43,175 bases of DNA from Gammaproteobacteria bacterium (GTDB lineage: Bacteria > Pseudomonadota > Gammaproteobacteria > Pseudomonadales > Azotimanducaceae): positions 1-43,175 of the forward strand of contig JAPOVY010000051.1 of the NCBI GenBank assembly GCA_026707905.1, given 5' to 3'. Below the pieces are notes generated by a model. The model saw only the letters and a program-made list of their open reading frames with translations. It was not told the origin of the DNA and searched no databases. This document shows positions 18,277-26,517 of the stretch, piece after piece. The stretch's first letter is position 1, and each line of letters begins with the position of its first letter. The translations under genes and the position numbers were made by a program.

Positions 18277-18690
18277 CTACTGTATAGGGCCCATCTGTTT
18301 GACCTTGATATTAAGTTGACCGGCAAGTCCCGAGCTCCGGTGTTTAGAAGCCTCCACAAATTCAGGTAGGGAGGTCATGTTTCGAAACGCTTCGAGCGAT
18401 GGGTATTCAACCAACGCGACCATGTCCCAGTTTTCTTCGATCTCCCCTAATAGTAGACCCGTAACCGCTCCACTAAAGATCAACCGCCCACCTACCTTTT
18501 GGATGCACTGTGCAGCGACTTGACCATAGCGTTGATAGGCTTCACGTCCACTAGATCCGCTGTCAGAATCGTTTTCGGCCTTCTCTTTGAATTTGAGCAG
18601 ATTCAGCATCACAAACGGTCCGTCTTCTTCTTGACTGAAGAAGTCCATCGCGACCTGCATATCGGGCGTGACTTGGTTTTTAACTTCCAT
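18277..18690 (-). CDS. DUF1330 domain protein
   Basis: A 137-residue cytoplasmic protein of the ferredoxin-like dimeric alpha/beta-barrel type. FVMLNLLKFKEKAE (31-44), YGQVAAQCIQKVGGRLIFSG and the motif VEYPSLEAFRNMTSLPEFVEA are characteristic of DUF1330. Biochemical function is not established for the family. The ATG at 18690 is preceded by GGAG at a 7-nt distance. Just upstream lie the remains of an amidohydrolase gene on the same strand. Confidence 0.85.
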   Translation of the reverse strand: MEVKNQVTPDMQVAMDFFSQEEDGPFVMLNLLKFKEKAENDSDSGSSGREAYQRYGQVAAQCIQKVGGRLIFSGAVTGLLLGEIEENWDMVALVEYPSLEAFRNMTSLPEFVEASKHRSSGLAGQLNIKVKQMGPIQ

Positions 18691-18767
18691 GGTATTTCTC
18701 CATTGTCAGGGAACTAGCTTCAGATTGCGACGGTGCTGTTCGAGTCGGTCGCTGTCGGTTCATATTT

Positions 18768-19738
18768 TCAACCAGCGTGCCGTAGGACCTTACCGGCGTG
18801 TGTATCAGTAGATGTACCATCCAGTACATTGAACTGACCGTTGACTAATGTTGCCTTGTAACCACTGCTTGGCTGTGTAAGTCGCGGTGCACCACCTGGA
18901 AAATCATGAACACGATGTGGGTATCCCTCTGCAACGGTGGTTGCGTCAAAAACGTTGATGTCTGCCCAATTTCCTGGCTTCAACGCACCGTGGTCGGTCA
19001 ATCCAAGGATTCTTGCAGGAGCACTGGTTAAGCGTCGAATGCCTTCGCCCATGGAGAACAGGCCTTTCTCGCGAATCCAATATGCCAAAACAAACGTCGC
19101 CCAACCGGCGTCCATGACGTACGTCACGTGCGCGCCCGCATCACCAACGCAGGGTAGGACGAGTCCACCGTCAAACATATCGCCCAGCGCTTTGAGATTC
19201 TGGTTTTCTTCGACGAAGTTGAATAGAACTCTACCACCTGATTCCGCGGTTAACCTTAGAAATGTCTCGCACCAATGTTCATCTGCCCGTTCGGCCATCC
19301 GTTTGAGGCAGTTATGGTCACCCATACTATGATCGGGCGATTCATCGTTACCGAGATAGAACACCCATTCAGAATCGATTGGCGCGGAATATCCTCTACC
19401 GTTTCCATCATCCCGGCTAAGAGCTCGCGGTCGGTGGGTTTACACGGCGCAAATGTCACGCCACAGTTTCCCATCAATGCGGTCGTTACACCGTGCTAGG
19501 AGACAGGCGTCAAGTCACGATCCCACCCGATCTGTGCGTCGAGATGAGTATGTAGATCAATAGAACCGGGCGTGACGGTCAAGCCTTCCGCATCGAATTC
19601 AGATTGACCTTCTACTGCGACCTTGCCGACTTCTATCACTTTACCGTCGTTGATTGCGACGTCTGCGACCTGAGGTTCGCCGCCTAATCCATCGACGACA
19701 TCGCCAGCGCGAATAACTAGGTCTGGTTGCGTGCTAAT
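18768..19738 (-). pseudogene. Decayed N-acyl-D-amino-acid deacylase-like amidohydrolase
   Basis: A remnant of the family that is intact at 29850-31505 and 41646-43175. The N-terminal part reads from about 19738 (ISTQPDLVIRAGDVVDG, no normal start codon, ATT or ATC in its place) to DLHTHLDAQIGWD, then an in-frame TAG at 19496-19498 replaces the conserved Trp of SxxWHGVTTAL. The frame continues (MGNCGVTFAPCK...DIPRQSILNG) to about 19370, where about 230 codons are missing compared with the paralogue. The C-terminal third resumes in another frame (FYLGNDESPD to the end, including GDAGAH). Three independent lesions, including a TAG rather than TGA, make recoding unlikely. The C-terminal piece could be expressed as a 198-residue fragment from GTG 19364, but it lacks the metal-binding HTH motif. 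Confidence 0.88.
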
Positions 19739-19883
19739 GATCTGTCTCCGCTAAGGAAATCGAAAGGATAGCTTACTCTTCAATACCGTGAAACTAACGA
19801 ACGTCGAGAATTTGTCTGGCATCGGATACCGACTGATGGCGTCGGATTGTTCTAGCACCGCAGTATCGATCAGCCGAACAGTA

Positions 19884-20531
19884 TTAAGGTCGATTTAGTA
19901 TCTGAGGGAGAAGGTCACCGAGTCGCTCTAACTGATAAGTTGCTTTGGATAGATCTTGCGTAGCCGTAAACTCATTGTGTACGACAGCACAGTCGATGCC
20001 TGCTGCGACCGCTGCGCTCAGACCACGTTGAGAATCCTCAACTGCAAGCGCGACTTCCGGACCGATTCCAAATCTTTTAAGGGCTTCGAGATATGGGTCC
20101 GGGTGTGGTTTGCTGTTTTCATATGCGTCGCGTGTTACGACAAAGTCAACCTTCGAAACTATGGTCCTATTTCGATGGATTAGTTCAAAGTCTTCCGGAA
20201 GTGCTGTTGTCACGATCGCAATTCGATAACGATGCGCAAGTTCCGTTAGTACCTCCACAACGCCTTCGATATCGATGGGTTCAGAAGCAAGTAACTCACG
20301 ATATAGTGAATTGCGTCGGTCTCTTGCTTGTTTGATCTCAACGTCATTCGCGCCGACTTGCCGAGCCAAATCCCATACATTCTTTCCAACCGCCATCAAC
20401 GATAGATACTCAGATAGTAGAAGATCGACCCCTAAATCCGCAACGCAAGACTGAGTCGCTCGAAAGTAAAGAGGTTCGGTGTCGACGAGGACGCCGTCGT
20501 GATCTAAAAGAATGTGGGTATAGGACTTCAA
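19884..20531 (-). CDS. HAD-family hydrolase (phosphoglucomutase/phosphatase-like)
   Basis: A 215-residue haloacid-dehalogenase superfamily phosphatase. Motif I is LLDHDGVLVDTEP with nucleophile Asp10 and acid/base Asp12, a helical cap domain follows (about 16-80), motif II is IVTTALP, motif III is the Lys in SKPHPDPYLEAL, and motif IV is VEDSQRGLSAAVAAG. The cap and motifs fit the beta-phosphoglucomutase/sugar-phosphatase subgroup, but the substrate is unknown. The start is TTG at 20531, since no ATG or GTG lies in frame nearby. Confidence 0.85.
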   Translation of the reverse strand: MKSYTHILLDHDGVLVDTEPLYFRATQSCVADLGVDLLLSEYLSLMAVGKNVWDLARQVGANDVEIKQARDRRNSLYRELLASEPIDIEGVVEVLTELAHRYRIAIVTTALPEDFELIHRNRTIVSKVDFVVTRDAYENSKPHPDPYLEALKRFGIGPEVALAVEDSQRGLSAAVAAGIDCAVVHNEFTATQDLSKATYQLERLGDLLPQILNRP

Positions 20532-20760
20532 TTCGGCATCATCCGTTAGCTCTATCGCCGCGCGAATACGGTAGCGGCTCTATCTCGCAATCGAACGATG
20601 ACAAGACCGATTTACACTGATTAAGCCGTAAACCCTGTTCAATCGCTTCGAATGGGGTTGATCATCTGAATGATTTCGTGTGAACTTAGTCATTACAGAG
20701 TTGAGCGTCGCCATTGACACTATTGAATCATGTCTCATTTCTCCAAGATGGCTATACTCG

Positions 20761-20856
20761 ATGAGCGGAATAGGCATGATGGTTGCGAATGATCGAAACA
20801 CGACAACAACGGTCGTCACCGTCCGCAATCTGAAGGAATCTGCGAAGGAGAGCTAG
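20761..20856 (+). CDS. Possible 31-residue leader or remnant ORF
   Basis: ATG at 20761 opens a 31-codon frame whose TAG ends 4 nt before the next gene's ATG. The end reads VVTVRNLKESAKES, which looks like the first strand and turn of a ribbon-helix-helix antitoxin (TVRNLxExxK), but then stops. It could be a short leader peptide coupled to the hydrolase gene, an antitoxin fragment, or chance. No ribosome-binding site was found for it. The rest of 20532-20860 contains nothing recognisable. Confidence 0.2.
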   Translation: MSGIGMMVANDRNTTTTVVTVRNLKESAKES

Positions 20857-20860
20857 AAGG

Positions 20861-22246
20861 ATGCGAAAGATAGGTTTTTTCTTTGGGTTATGCGTTTGCT
20901 GCTTCGTAGCGACGCACGCGGCTACGGTTACAGGGCCTATATCGGGCGGCGAGCGCGGAACACCGTTTTCTGCGGTTGATGTTTCTGAAATGGGTTACGT
21001 AACCGAAGAGTTCTTTGTCGAAGGAATAGCGAACGCATACAGACTCAAGGAAGGTACTCATTCACCAGACGGCAAATGGTCATCAGAACGATCGGATACG
21101 ACAGCGCCTTTTAAGACGCGAATGTTGGTCGTGCGACCGATTGAATCGGATCGTTTCAACGGCACTGTAATCGTTTTCTGGCTGAACGTAACGGCAGGAT
21201 TCGAATTAGGTTCCGCTGCGGGTGAAGCGCTTCGAGGCTACGCTTGGGTCGGGGTATCGGCTCAGAAAGTAGGTGTCGACGGATTTCCGCAAGACCCACA
21301 AGGATTGAAGGCTTGGGATCCGGTTCGCTATGGGTCACTCGTGCATCCCGGAGATGCGTATTCGTACTCGATCTTCACACAGGTCGCTCGCGCCCTAAGT
21401 CCTGACCGAGACCAGAGCGTGCTCGATCCTATGGGTGGCTTAGCTGTCGAACGACTGATCGCCGTGGGCGCATCACAATCGGCAATGAGATTACGAACCT
21501 ACATCAATGGCGTTCACCATGTCGAAAACGTGTTTGACGGGTACATACCGTTTATCGATTTCGGACGCGTATTCCCGTTCGCACGGGAAATGAGTGGTGA
21601 ACGTCGGGGTGGGAATAGATCGGCGATTCGAGATGATCTCGATGTGCCAACCATCGTCGTTAATTCGGAAACTGAAGTACCCAGTTACTACGGTGTTCGA
21701 GAGGATGACACAGATCGATTTCGCTACTGGGAGGTAGCCGGGACGTCACACGTTTCGGTTCCTCGTCCGGAAGAACAGACGTCTGGTGCAAATTGGTTGG
21801 CGTATACACCGGTATATAACGCAGCAATTCGACATCTGCACGTTTGGATAAAAGACGATGTCGCGCCGCCGAAAATGCCTCGAATCAAGGTGAATCCAGC
21901 CGCGCAGATGCCTGAGGTCGTGCGTGACATTCATGGTAATGCCGTAGGTGGAATTCGGCTTCCAGATTTGGAAGTACCGTCGGCTGCTCACACCGGCTTC
22001 GGTACACCTCAAGAAGGTACTCGATTCGGCTTCCTATATGGTAGAGCAGAAGATTTCGATCAAGAGAAACTCTCGACCTTATATCCGGATGGTGAAACCT
22101 ATTTGATCGCGTGGAATACAGCCCTGAATCGATCTGTCGAACAGGGCATGGTGTTAGCTGAAGACGCGTCAGCGATGCGAGAACAAGCGTCGCGATGGGC
22201 AGCACGTTTGGACGCGGCGGCGACTCAAGTTTCTGGTGGAGAATAA
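20861..22246 (+). CDS. Secreted alpha/beta hydrolase domain protein
   Basis: A 461-residue exported protein with a signal peptide (MRKIGFFFGLCVCCFVATHA, residues 1-20). It resembles the alpha/beta-hydrolase group of the Abhydrolase_10 type. The nucleophile elbow is VGASQSAMRL with Ser205, and a likely catalytic His is His297 in AGTSHVS; the acid may be Glu270 or Glu272 in VVNSETEVPS. Substrate unknown: probably an ester or amide in the periplasm. AAGGAG lies 13 nt upstream of the ATG and overlaps the end of the short upstream frame; AGAAGG sits directly before the ATG. Confidence 0.8.
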   Translation: MRKIGFFFGLCVCCFVATHAATVTGPISGGERGTPFSAVDVSEMGYVTEEFFVEGIANAYRLKEGTHSPDGKWSSERSDTTAPFKTRMLVVRPIESDRFNGTVIVFWLNVTAGFELGSAAGEALRGYAWVGVSAQKVGVDGFPQDPQGLKAWDPVRYGSLVHPGDAYSYSIFTQVARALSPDRDQSVLDPMGGLAVERLIAVGASQSAMRLRTYINGVHHVENVFDGYIPFIDFGRVFPFAREMSGERRGGNRSAIRDDLDVPTIVVNSETEVPSYYGVREDDTDRFRYWEVAGTSHVSVPRPEEQTSGANWLAYTPVYNAAIRHLHVWIKDDVAPPKMPRIKVNPAAQMPEVVRDIHGNAVGGIRLPDLEVPSAAHTGFGTPQEGTRFGFLYGRAEDFDQEKLSTLYPDGETYLIAWNTALNRSVEQGMVLAEDASAMREQASRWAARLDAAATQVSGGE

Positions 22247-22351
22247 GGTAAACCGAGCGAGACCCTCAAGCAGTAGCGTCCATTGGCTGATGATCGCATG
22301 TGAATGTTGAAATTGGACATTAGCGATCTATTCGCACTCGGAAGGCTGACG

Positions 22352-22374
22352 TAGGTCCTCGCAAAAGGGACCTA
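22352..22374. terminator. 7-bp hairpin between hydrolase and ybjQ ends
   Basis: TAGGTCC (22352-22358) and GGACCTA (22368-22374) can pair around a 9-nt loop between two convergent genes. No T-tract follows on either strand, so its role as a terminator is tentative. Confidence 0.35.
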
Positions 22375-22382
22375 AATACGGC

Positions 22383-22703
22383 TTATTCGTCTTCGATGAT
22401 GACCGCCGTGCCATACGCGAGTAGCTCAGCCGCAGACTGAGCCATAACAGACGTTCCGAAGCGAACGCAAATGATTGCGTTGGCACCGAGCGCCTGCGCT
22501 TCCGCTTCCATCCGATCGATACTTTGTTCTCGACTCTCCGCAACGAGTTTTGCGTATTCTCCGATTTCGCCGCCGACGATATTTCGCAAACTCGCAATAA
22601 CGTCATGGCCAAGATGTCGGGCTCGAACCGTGTTACCACGAACTAAGCCAAGTGTTTTTACGATGCGTTTCCCAGGTACGGTATCTGTTGTAACGATGAG
22701 CAT
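22383..22703 (-). CDS. ybjQ: YbjQ/UPF0145 family protein
   Basis: A 106-residue cytoplasmic protein with the family layout MLIVTTDTVPGKRIVKTLGLVRGNTVRARH and a C-terminal block GANAIICVRFGTS...AELLAYGTAV. The family forms pentameric rings and is annotated as a putative heavy-metal-binding domain, with no firm function. It starts 2 nt after the small membrane protein's stop, so the two are cotranscribed. Confidence 0.9.
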   Translation of the reverse strand: MLIVTTDTVPGKRIVKTLGLVRGNTVRARHLGHDVIASLRNIVGGEIGEYAKLVAESREQSIDRMEAEAQALGANAIICVRFGTSVMAQSAAELLAYGTAVIIEDE

Positions 22704-22705
22704 CT

Positions 22706-22948
22706 CTATACCTCAATGTCCTTGTATTTGTCGTGTTTCTGCGCTTTGAATCGATCGCGAATGACAGAAGCCATCAGCAGTGCGAAACCTACCAAACCGG
22801 CAACCCCCAGAAGCTTTACCCAAATAGGGATCGGCGCAGCGAGCAACATGATGATGACATAAACACCCCCCGCTGCTGCGGCGACGCAGAGGATTGAGAT
22901 TAACACCCATCCAGCCGTGGTCATATTCTTCGAGATTTGATCTGGCAT
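22706..22948 (-). CDS. Small inner-membrane protein, two helices
   Basis: An 80-residue protein with two hydrophobic helices (about 11-35 and 42-62) joined by a short PIPIW turn and a basic, hydrophilic C-terminus (RDRFKAQKHDKYKD) that is probably cytoplasmic. A clear GGAGG lies 9 nt before the ATG. It is paired with ybjQ (2-nt gap), an arrangement also seen for ybjQ-type genes with small membrane partners, so it may anchor or gate the YbjQ ring; that is inference. Confidence 0.75.
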   Translation of the reverse strand: MPDQISKNMTTAGWVLISILCVAAAAGGVYVIIMLLAAPIPIWVKLLGVAGLVGFALLMASVIRDRFKAQKHDKYKDIEV

Positions 22949-22997
22949 CTTGGCGTTTCCTCCAGTCTAGTTGAAAGAACGGTTGTTGGTTTGGTAC

Positions 22998-23885
22998 CTA
23001 GAAGAGCGGAACTCCTGGTACTTTCACGGGTACACGATACAGGTGATTTGACGAAGTCATGTAGAAAGTGAGGTAGTCATCGCTACCCCAAGTGAAATTC
23101 GCGCAGAATGCTGGCGTCTGGATAACGCCTAAGCATACGCCATCCGGCGCGTAAATGTGCACCCCACCAGGTCCACAACAATAGACATTGTCGTTTGCGT
23201 CTACTTTTAAACCATCAGGTGCGCCGGCACCTTGGCCTGTCGACCGACCGAAAACATCGCCGCCAGTCAGTGTGCCATCGTCATCCACATCGAATTTGCG
23301 GATATGCATCTCCGGTGTATCAGCCACGTATAGGAATCGCTCGTCCTGAGTGAACGCAAGACCATTCGGTTGCGTAAAGTCGTTTCGCAGCATCACCAGT
23401 TCACCTGTCTCTCCGCTGATCTTGTAGACCGCGGTAAAGTCCAGCTCGAGTTCACGCGGTATACCGGTGTGATCGGCTCTGCCGAACGTAGGATCCGTGA
23501 AGAAGATATCGCCATTGCTACGAACGACGATATCGTTAGGACTATTGAGTTCTTTTCCGTCCCAGTGGCTTGCGAGTACATTGATCGTGCCGTCTGGTTC
23601 TTCTCTCACCACCCGACTCGTGCCGTGCTCACACGACAGTATGCGACCTTCCTTGTCGTACGTGTTACCGTTGGTCAGGTTGCTAGGCTCGCGATAGACT
23701 GTTACGCCGGTTTCTTCTGACCAGCGATGCATTCGGTTTCCGGGAATATCCGAAAAAGTCAGGTGTTTTTCAACGGGATGCCAGATAGGTCCTTCAGTGA
23801 AACCAAATCCTTCACCAAGCACCTCTAGTTCTATATCGTCGCTGACGATTTCGAGTACGCGCGTATCTCTAATTTCAATACCCAA
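22998..23885 (-). CDS. SMP-30/gluconolactonase family lactonase
   Basis: A 295-residue six-bladed beta-propeller hydrolase, probably opening a sugar lactone. Recognisable blocks include GFTEGPIWHPVEKHLTFSDI (27-46) with the metal-binding Glu, LNSPNDIVVRSNGDIFFTDPTFG, and PNGLAFTQDERFLYVADT with PDGLKVDANDNVYCCG. No signal peptide, so cytoplasmic. It lies 27 nt downstream of a PhyH-like gene on the same strand, which suggests a shared catabolic task. Substrate not predictable. Confidence 0.87.
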   Translation of the reverse strand: MGIEIRDTRVLEIVSDDIELEVLGEGFGFTEGPIWHPVEKHLTFSDIPGNRMHRWSEETGVTVYREPSNLTNGNTYDKEGRILSCEHGTSRVVREEPDGTINVLASHWDGKELNSPNDIVVRSNGDIFFTDPTFGRADHTGIPRELELDFTAVYKISGETGELVMLRNDFTQPNGLAFTQDERFLYVADTPEMHIRKFDVDDDGTLTGGDVFGRSTGQGAGAPDGLKVDANDNVYCCGPGGVHIYAPDGVCLGVIQTPAFCANFTWGSDDYLTFYMTSSNHLYRVPVKVPGVPLF

Positions 23886-23912
23886 GTCGACTCTCTTCTT
23901 TAGTGATGATGT

Positions 23913-24809
23913 TTACGCGAACGGATCCGTGCCAGTTTTCATGAAGGGGCCGACACGTTCTGGATGGTCGTTGTGTTCTTTGTAGGGGTACAAAGACTCG
24001 AGCCCTAGAACTCGTTCAAGTTCTGGATATTTGGTAAGCAAATTACTACTGAGCTCATCGCGATTCCATAGATGAATCGGTCGCATGTGCATTCGCATGA
24101 AAACCTGTACGAGGGTTACGCGAAGACCGGGATTTTGTCGTGGTTGCGAACCATGCCATGTCGAGCCGTGCCATACGGCGAGTGAGCCTGCTTCGCCCTC
24201 GAGCGTTACGACTGGGAAGGGGGTCTCTTCAAGTGAGGATTCGTGCGGCAAAGTTGCGCGTCCATATCGATGACTGCCCGGTACGAATACAGTGGGTCCG
24301 TCGTCTGCGGAGTTGTAGTCAGTACAAAGCCATGAGAGATTTGCGACGTGGGCGATGTGCCCGCCTCCGGGCGGTATGCCGTGTGCGTCGCTGTGCAATC
24401 CCAAGCCGTGCTTGGTCTTCGGCTTAATGATCCAAGTATGTCCTGCTAATACAGCGCTTTGCCCGCAAAGCCAACGGGCCATTGTGAGGACACGTGGATT
24501 GAGAGCCGCCTCGACGAAGACCTCGTCTTCCTGGAGTAGATACCACGAGTTGATGAATGATTTTTTGACGCCCTCTGCAGACGGGTCTTCGGGATCGCCG
24601 ATATTTAGGTCATTACGTTTTTCACATGTGCGGATGATTGCGTCCCGCAGGCGTGTGACAAAGTCCTTATCAGCACCCATCTTCTCAGGTGGAATGACGG
24701 TCAATCCATACGCTTCGAGTTCTAGTGCGTGCTTGAGTAAATCGTATTTCTCAAGATCTTGCATGAGACCGTCAAGATTAGGTTGCGCGCCTTGAGCCGC
24801 TATATTCAT
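23913..24809 (-). CDS. Phytanoyl-CoA dioxygenase (PhyH) family protein
   Basis: A 298-residue Fe(II)/2-oxoglutarate oxygenase. From the ATG at 24809, the metal triad is His139-x-Asp141 (GLHSDAHG) and His219 (STWHGSQPRQN), with Arg230 for 2-oxoglutarate, so all key residues are present. GPTVFVPGSHRYGRA is a PhyH signature. A TTG at 24827 would add six residues; ATG was preferred. It is followed by the SMP-30 gene. Substrate is unknown; it is clearly diverged from the other two PhyH-like proteins here. Confidence 0.88.
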   Translation of the reverse strand: MNIAAQGAQPNLDGLMQDLEKYDLLKHALELEAYGLTVIPPEKMGADKDFVTRLRDAIIRTCEKRNDLNIGDPEDPSAEGVKKSFINSWYLLQEDEVFVEAALNPRVLTMARWLCGQSAVLAGHTWIIKPKTKHGLGLHSDAHGIPPGGGHIAHVANLSWLCTDYNSADDGPTVFVPGSHRYGRATLPHESSLEETPFPVVTLEGEAGSLAVWHGSTWHGSQPRQNPGLRVTLVQVFMRMHMRPIHLWNRDELSSNLLTKYPELERVLGLESLYPYKEHNDHPERVGPFMKTGTDPFA

Positions 24810-24848
24810 GTGTGGCTTGAAATCCAAAAGCGAGGTCGAAGTTTACAA

Positions 24849-25274
24849 CTATGGTCGATACTGGGACTCGATCACTTCTCGAAGGACGTCGTCGCGTTGA
24901 TCGAGCAGATGAGTGTTCGCCCATTCTCGCAGTTCGCGCATCGGAAATTGGCGACCAGGGCACGTTGTTTTTTTATCGCGCCTGACTTGGCGATGTGCGC
25001 CAATCTGCACGGCGGGATACCGTAATTTGAGATCGAGTAGTAAGTCTTTAAGCGCTTGTAACTGACGAGGTGGCACCGATTCTGTATCGAAATCACCCAC
25101 GAGCTGAATTCCAATCGAGTTAGGATGTTGCGTACTTAAATCGTCGCTTTCGAGATGTTCGATCGTGGCGTCTGCGCCGATACGATAGTGAAACGAATCT
25201 CGATAACAGCGACCGTGATGCAGGAGTACGAATTTCTTCGCGCCGATTGGACGTTTCGGTGATGTGTTACTCAA
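24849..25274 (-). CDS. PGRP-type N-acetylmuramoyl-L-alanine amidase, no signal peptide
   Basis: A 141-residue amidase_2/PGRP-fold protein. In the longer numbering from 25328, visible elements are VLLHHGR (37-38 for the paired His), FHYRIGADATIEHL, HPNSIGIQLVGDFD, AHRQV (His112) and TTCPG (Cys123), matching zinc ligands His/His/Cys of T7-lysozyme-like amidases. TTG at 25274 begins one base after the upstream stop and is preferred; the GTG-type start at 25328 would overlap the upstream gene by 53 nt. It lacks a signal peptide, so it may be cytoplasmic (muropeptide recycling, AmpD-like) or exported another way. It is coupled to the glutaredoxin-DinB gene. Confidence 0.78.
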   Translation of the reverse strand: MSNTSPKRPIGAKKFVLLHHGRCYRDSFHYRIGADATIEHLESDDLSTQHPNSIGIQLVGDFDTESVPPRQLQALKDLLLDLKLRYPAVQIGAHRQVRRDKKTTCPGRQFPMRELREWANTHLLDQRDDVLREVIESQYRP

Positions 25275-25275
25275 C

Positions 25276-26019
25276 TTAGTCCCATACCTCAATCGGAATC
25301 GGCAACCCGTCGAATAAACCTTCGTCACTTGTAGGCATGATCGAAGTATCTATGTCGTGCATAAGGCTAGCGAGTTGACGTAGATGTTGAGCGATGTGCC
25401 AAGTACTGCGTTCGAGTACGTAGTGGAGTGACGCGAAGCCAAAATAAGTTTCGACACTTTTTTCGTAATCGAGAGTCTCGACCGACAGTATTGCCGCAAG
25501 ATCTTTGATAGATGAGTGGAGTTGAGCGCGCGACGACTCACGACTCACTTCCGCATCTGCAGCCGTCGTGTCAAATTTTGAAACGCCCGTGGCAACGCGT
25601 TGATAGACCGCTGCGATTTCGCACATGTGCTCCACGAGGTTCCAGACCGTTCGATCACGACCTGGGATCTTTATGCCATGAGCGGATTCCGGAATGCGAT
25701 TTATCGCACGATCAAGAATAGTTAGAAATGCGATTTGCCGTTTGATGAGTTCCGCAGGAGAGAGTTGCGGTTCTGAGTCGTAGTCAAGTCCGACAAGACT
25801 TGCTACTTGCTGTAGATCGACTCCGTGTACGGCTTGGTCGCCGACCGCAACGATGGGTACCGTCCTGAAACCGAGTCCTTCAAGTTCCGCACGCCGCGTC
25901 GCGTCTTCTCGAATGTTCGCAGACTCGAACTCAACCGCACGGGTCGAGAGGAATTCTTTAACCCGTAAGCAGCTCGTTCATCCAGGTTGCCAATAGACGA
26001 CTGGATGGGTCAGGTTCAA
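25276..26019 (-). CDS. Glutaredoxin-DinB fusion, candidate UxxC selenoprotein (in-frame TGA)
   Basis: 247 codons if TGA 25978-25980 is read through. The N-terminal ~85 residues are glutaredoxin-like: VVYWQPG-TGA-TSCLRVKEFLSTR, then ALEGLGFRTVPI-like block ELEGLGFRTVPIVAVGDQAV with the cis-Pro. The TGA sits exactly at the first Cys of CxxC, giving UxxC if decoded as selenocysteine. The C-terminal ~150 residues form a DinB-like four-helix domain (RTVWNLVEHMCEIAAVY, VLERSTWHIAQHLRQLASLM). No start codon exists between the TGA and GTG 25635, and the frame has no other lesion, so the whole glutaredoxin half would be lost without readthrough. The start is TTG 26019, overlapping the VOC gene's TGA, with GGGAG 11 nt upstream. 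Alternative: Cys-to-stop mutation. Confidence 0.75.
25939..25966 (-). promoter_or_regulatory. Candidate bacterial SECIS stem-loop after the in-frame TGA
   Basis: Reading the minus strand, 11 nt after the TGA, ACGGGT (25966-25961) pairs perfectly with ACCCGT (25944-25939) around a 16-nt loop, with a possible further U-G pair. The loop centre is about 25 nt from the TGA, within the distance known for bacterial SECIS elements. It does not clearly place a G at the first loop positions as the consensus prefers, so support is moderate. Confidence 0.4.
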
Positions 26020-26477
26020 TTTTCGTCGGACTCCCAATAGGGAGAACTATTTAGCGGTCCAACATTTTCACCTAGCTGGATCAAGACCCCGTGCGAGCTC
26101 TTCGGAGAAATAAACGCGTCGACACCGCCTTCATCTTTGCTGAAGTGTTTGTCCACTACACGCACACCCGCGTTTTCTAGCTCATCGACCCTATCGACGA
26201 GTTCAGGTGTTTGAAGCGTGATGTGGTGAACGCCTTCGCCGCGCTTTTCTAAATACCTCTGTAAGAATCCATCCGGATTGATTGGTTCCAATAGCTCGAT
26301 ACAGAAGCCCTGCAGATCAAGAATCCCAAGGCGAAAGTCGCCGCTGTGATGGTCAACGACACGTTGCATCGTCGCACCCATCGTTCCTTCCCAGAACTTA
26401 CGGGCTTCATCGATACTGTGAACGGCAAACCCGATGTGATCGAGTTTGCCGATCGGCGATTTACTCGACTCGCTCAT
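26016..26477 (-). CDS. VOC protein, methylmalonyl-CoA epimerase-like
   Basis: A 153-residue glyoxalase/bleomycin-fold protein. KLDHIGFAVHSIDEARKFW opens the first module and GVHHITLQTPELVDRVDEL the second; the His of LDHIG and of VHHIT plus Glu in FCIELLEP match the metal ligands of methylmalonyl-CoA epimerases. The ending HGVLIQLGE is also typical. It may interconvert branched acyl-CoA epimers, in keeping with the CoA enzymes nearby. Its stop overlaps the TTG start of the glutaredoxin-DinB gene (TTGA), so the two are translationally coupled. Confidence 0.82.
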   Translation of the reverse strand: MSESSKSPIGKLDHIGFAVHSIDEARKFWEGTMGATMQRVVDHHSGDFRLGILDLQGFCIELLEPINPDGFLQRYLEKRGEGVHHITLQTPELVDRVDELENAGVRVVDKHFSKDEGGVDAFISPKSSHGVLIQLGENVGPLNSSPYWESDEN

Positions 26478-26517
26478 AGCAGTAGTTTAGTTTCACCTGC
26501 TTTGGGCCACGGACTCT

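Noticed and set aside
19496-19498. In-frame TAG in the amidohydrolase remnant as recoding (pyrrolysine)
   Set aside because: The position is Trp in both intact paralogues, and the gene also has a large out-of-frame deletion and no start codon, so it is a pseudogene.
25276-25635. A stand-alone 119-residue DinB-like gene starting at GTG 25635
   Set aside because: The GTG lies inside a continuous frame whose upstream part clearly encodes a glutaredoxin, and no ribosome-binding site precedes it; the fusion with the in-frame TGA explains the data better.
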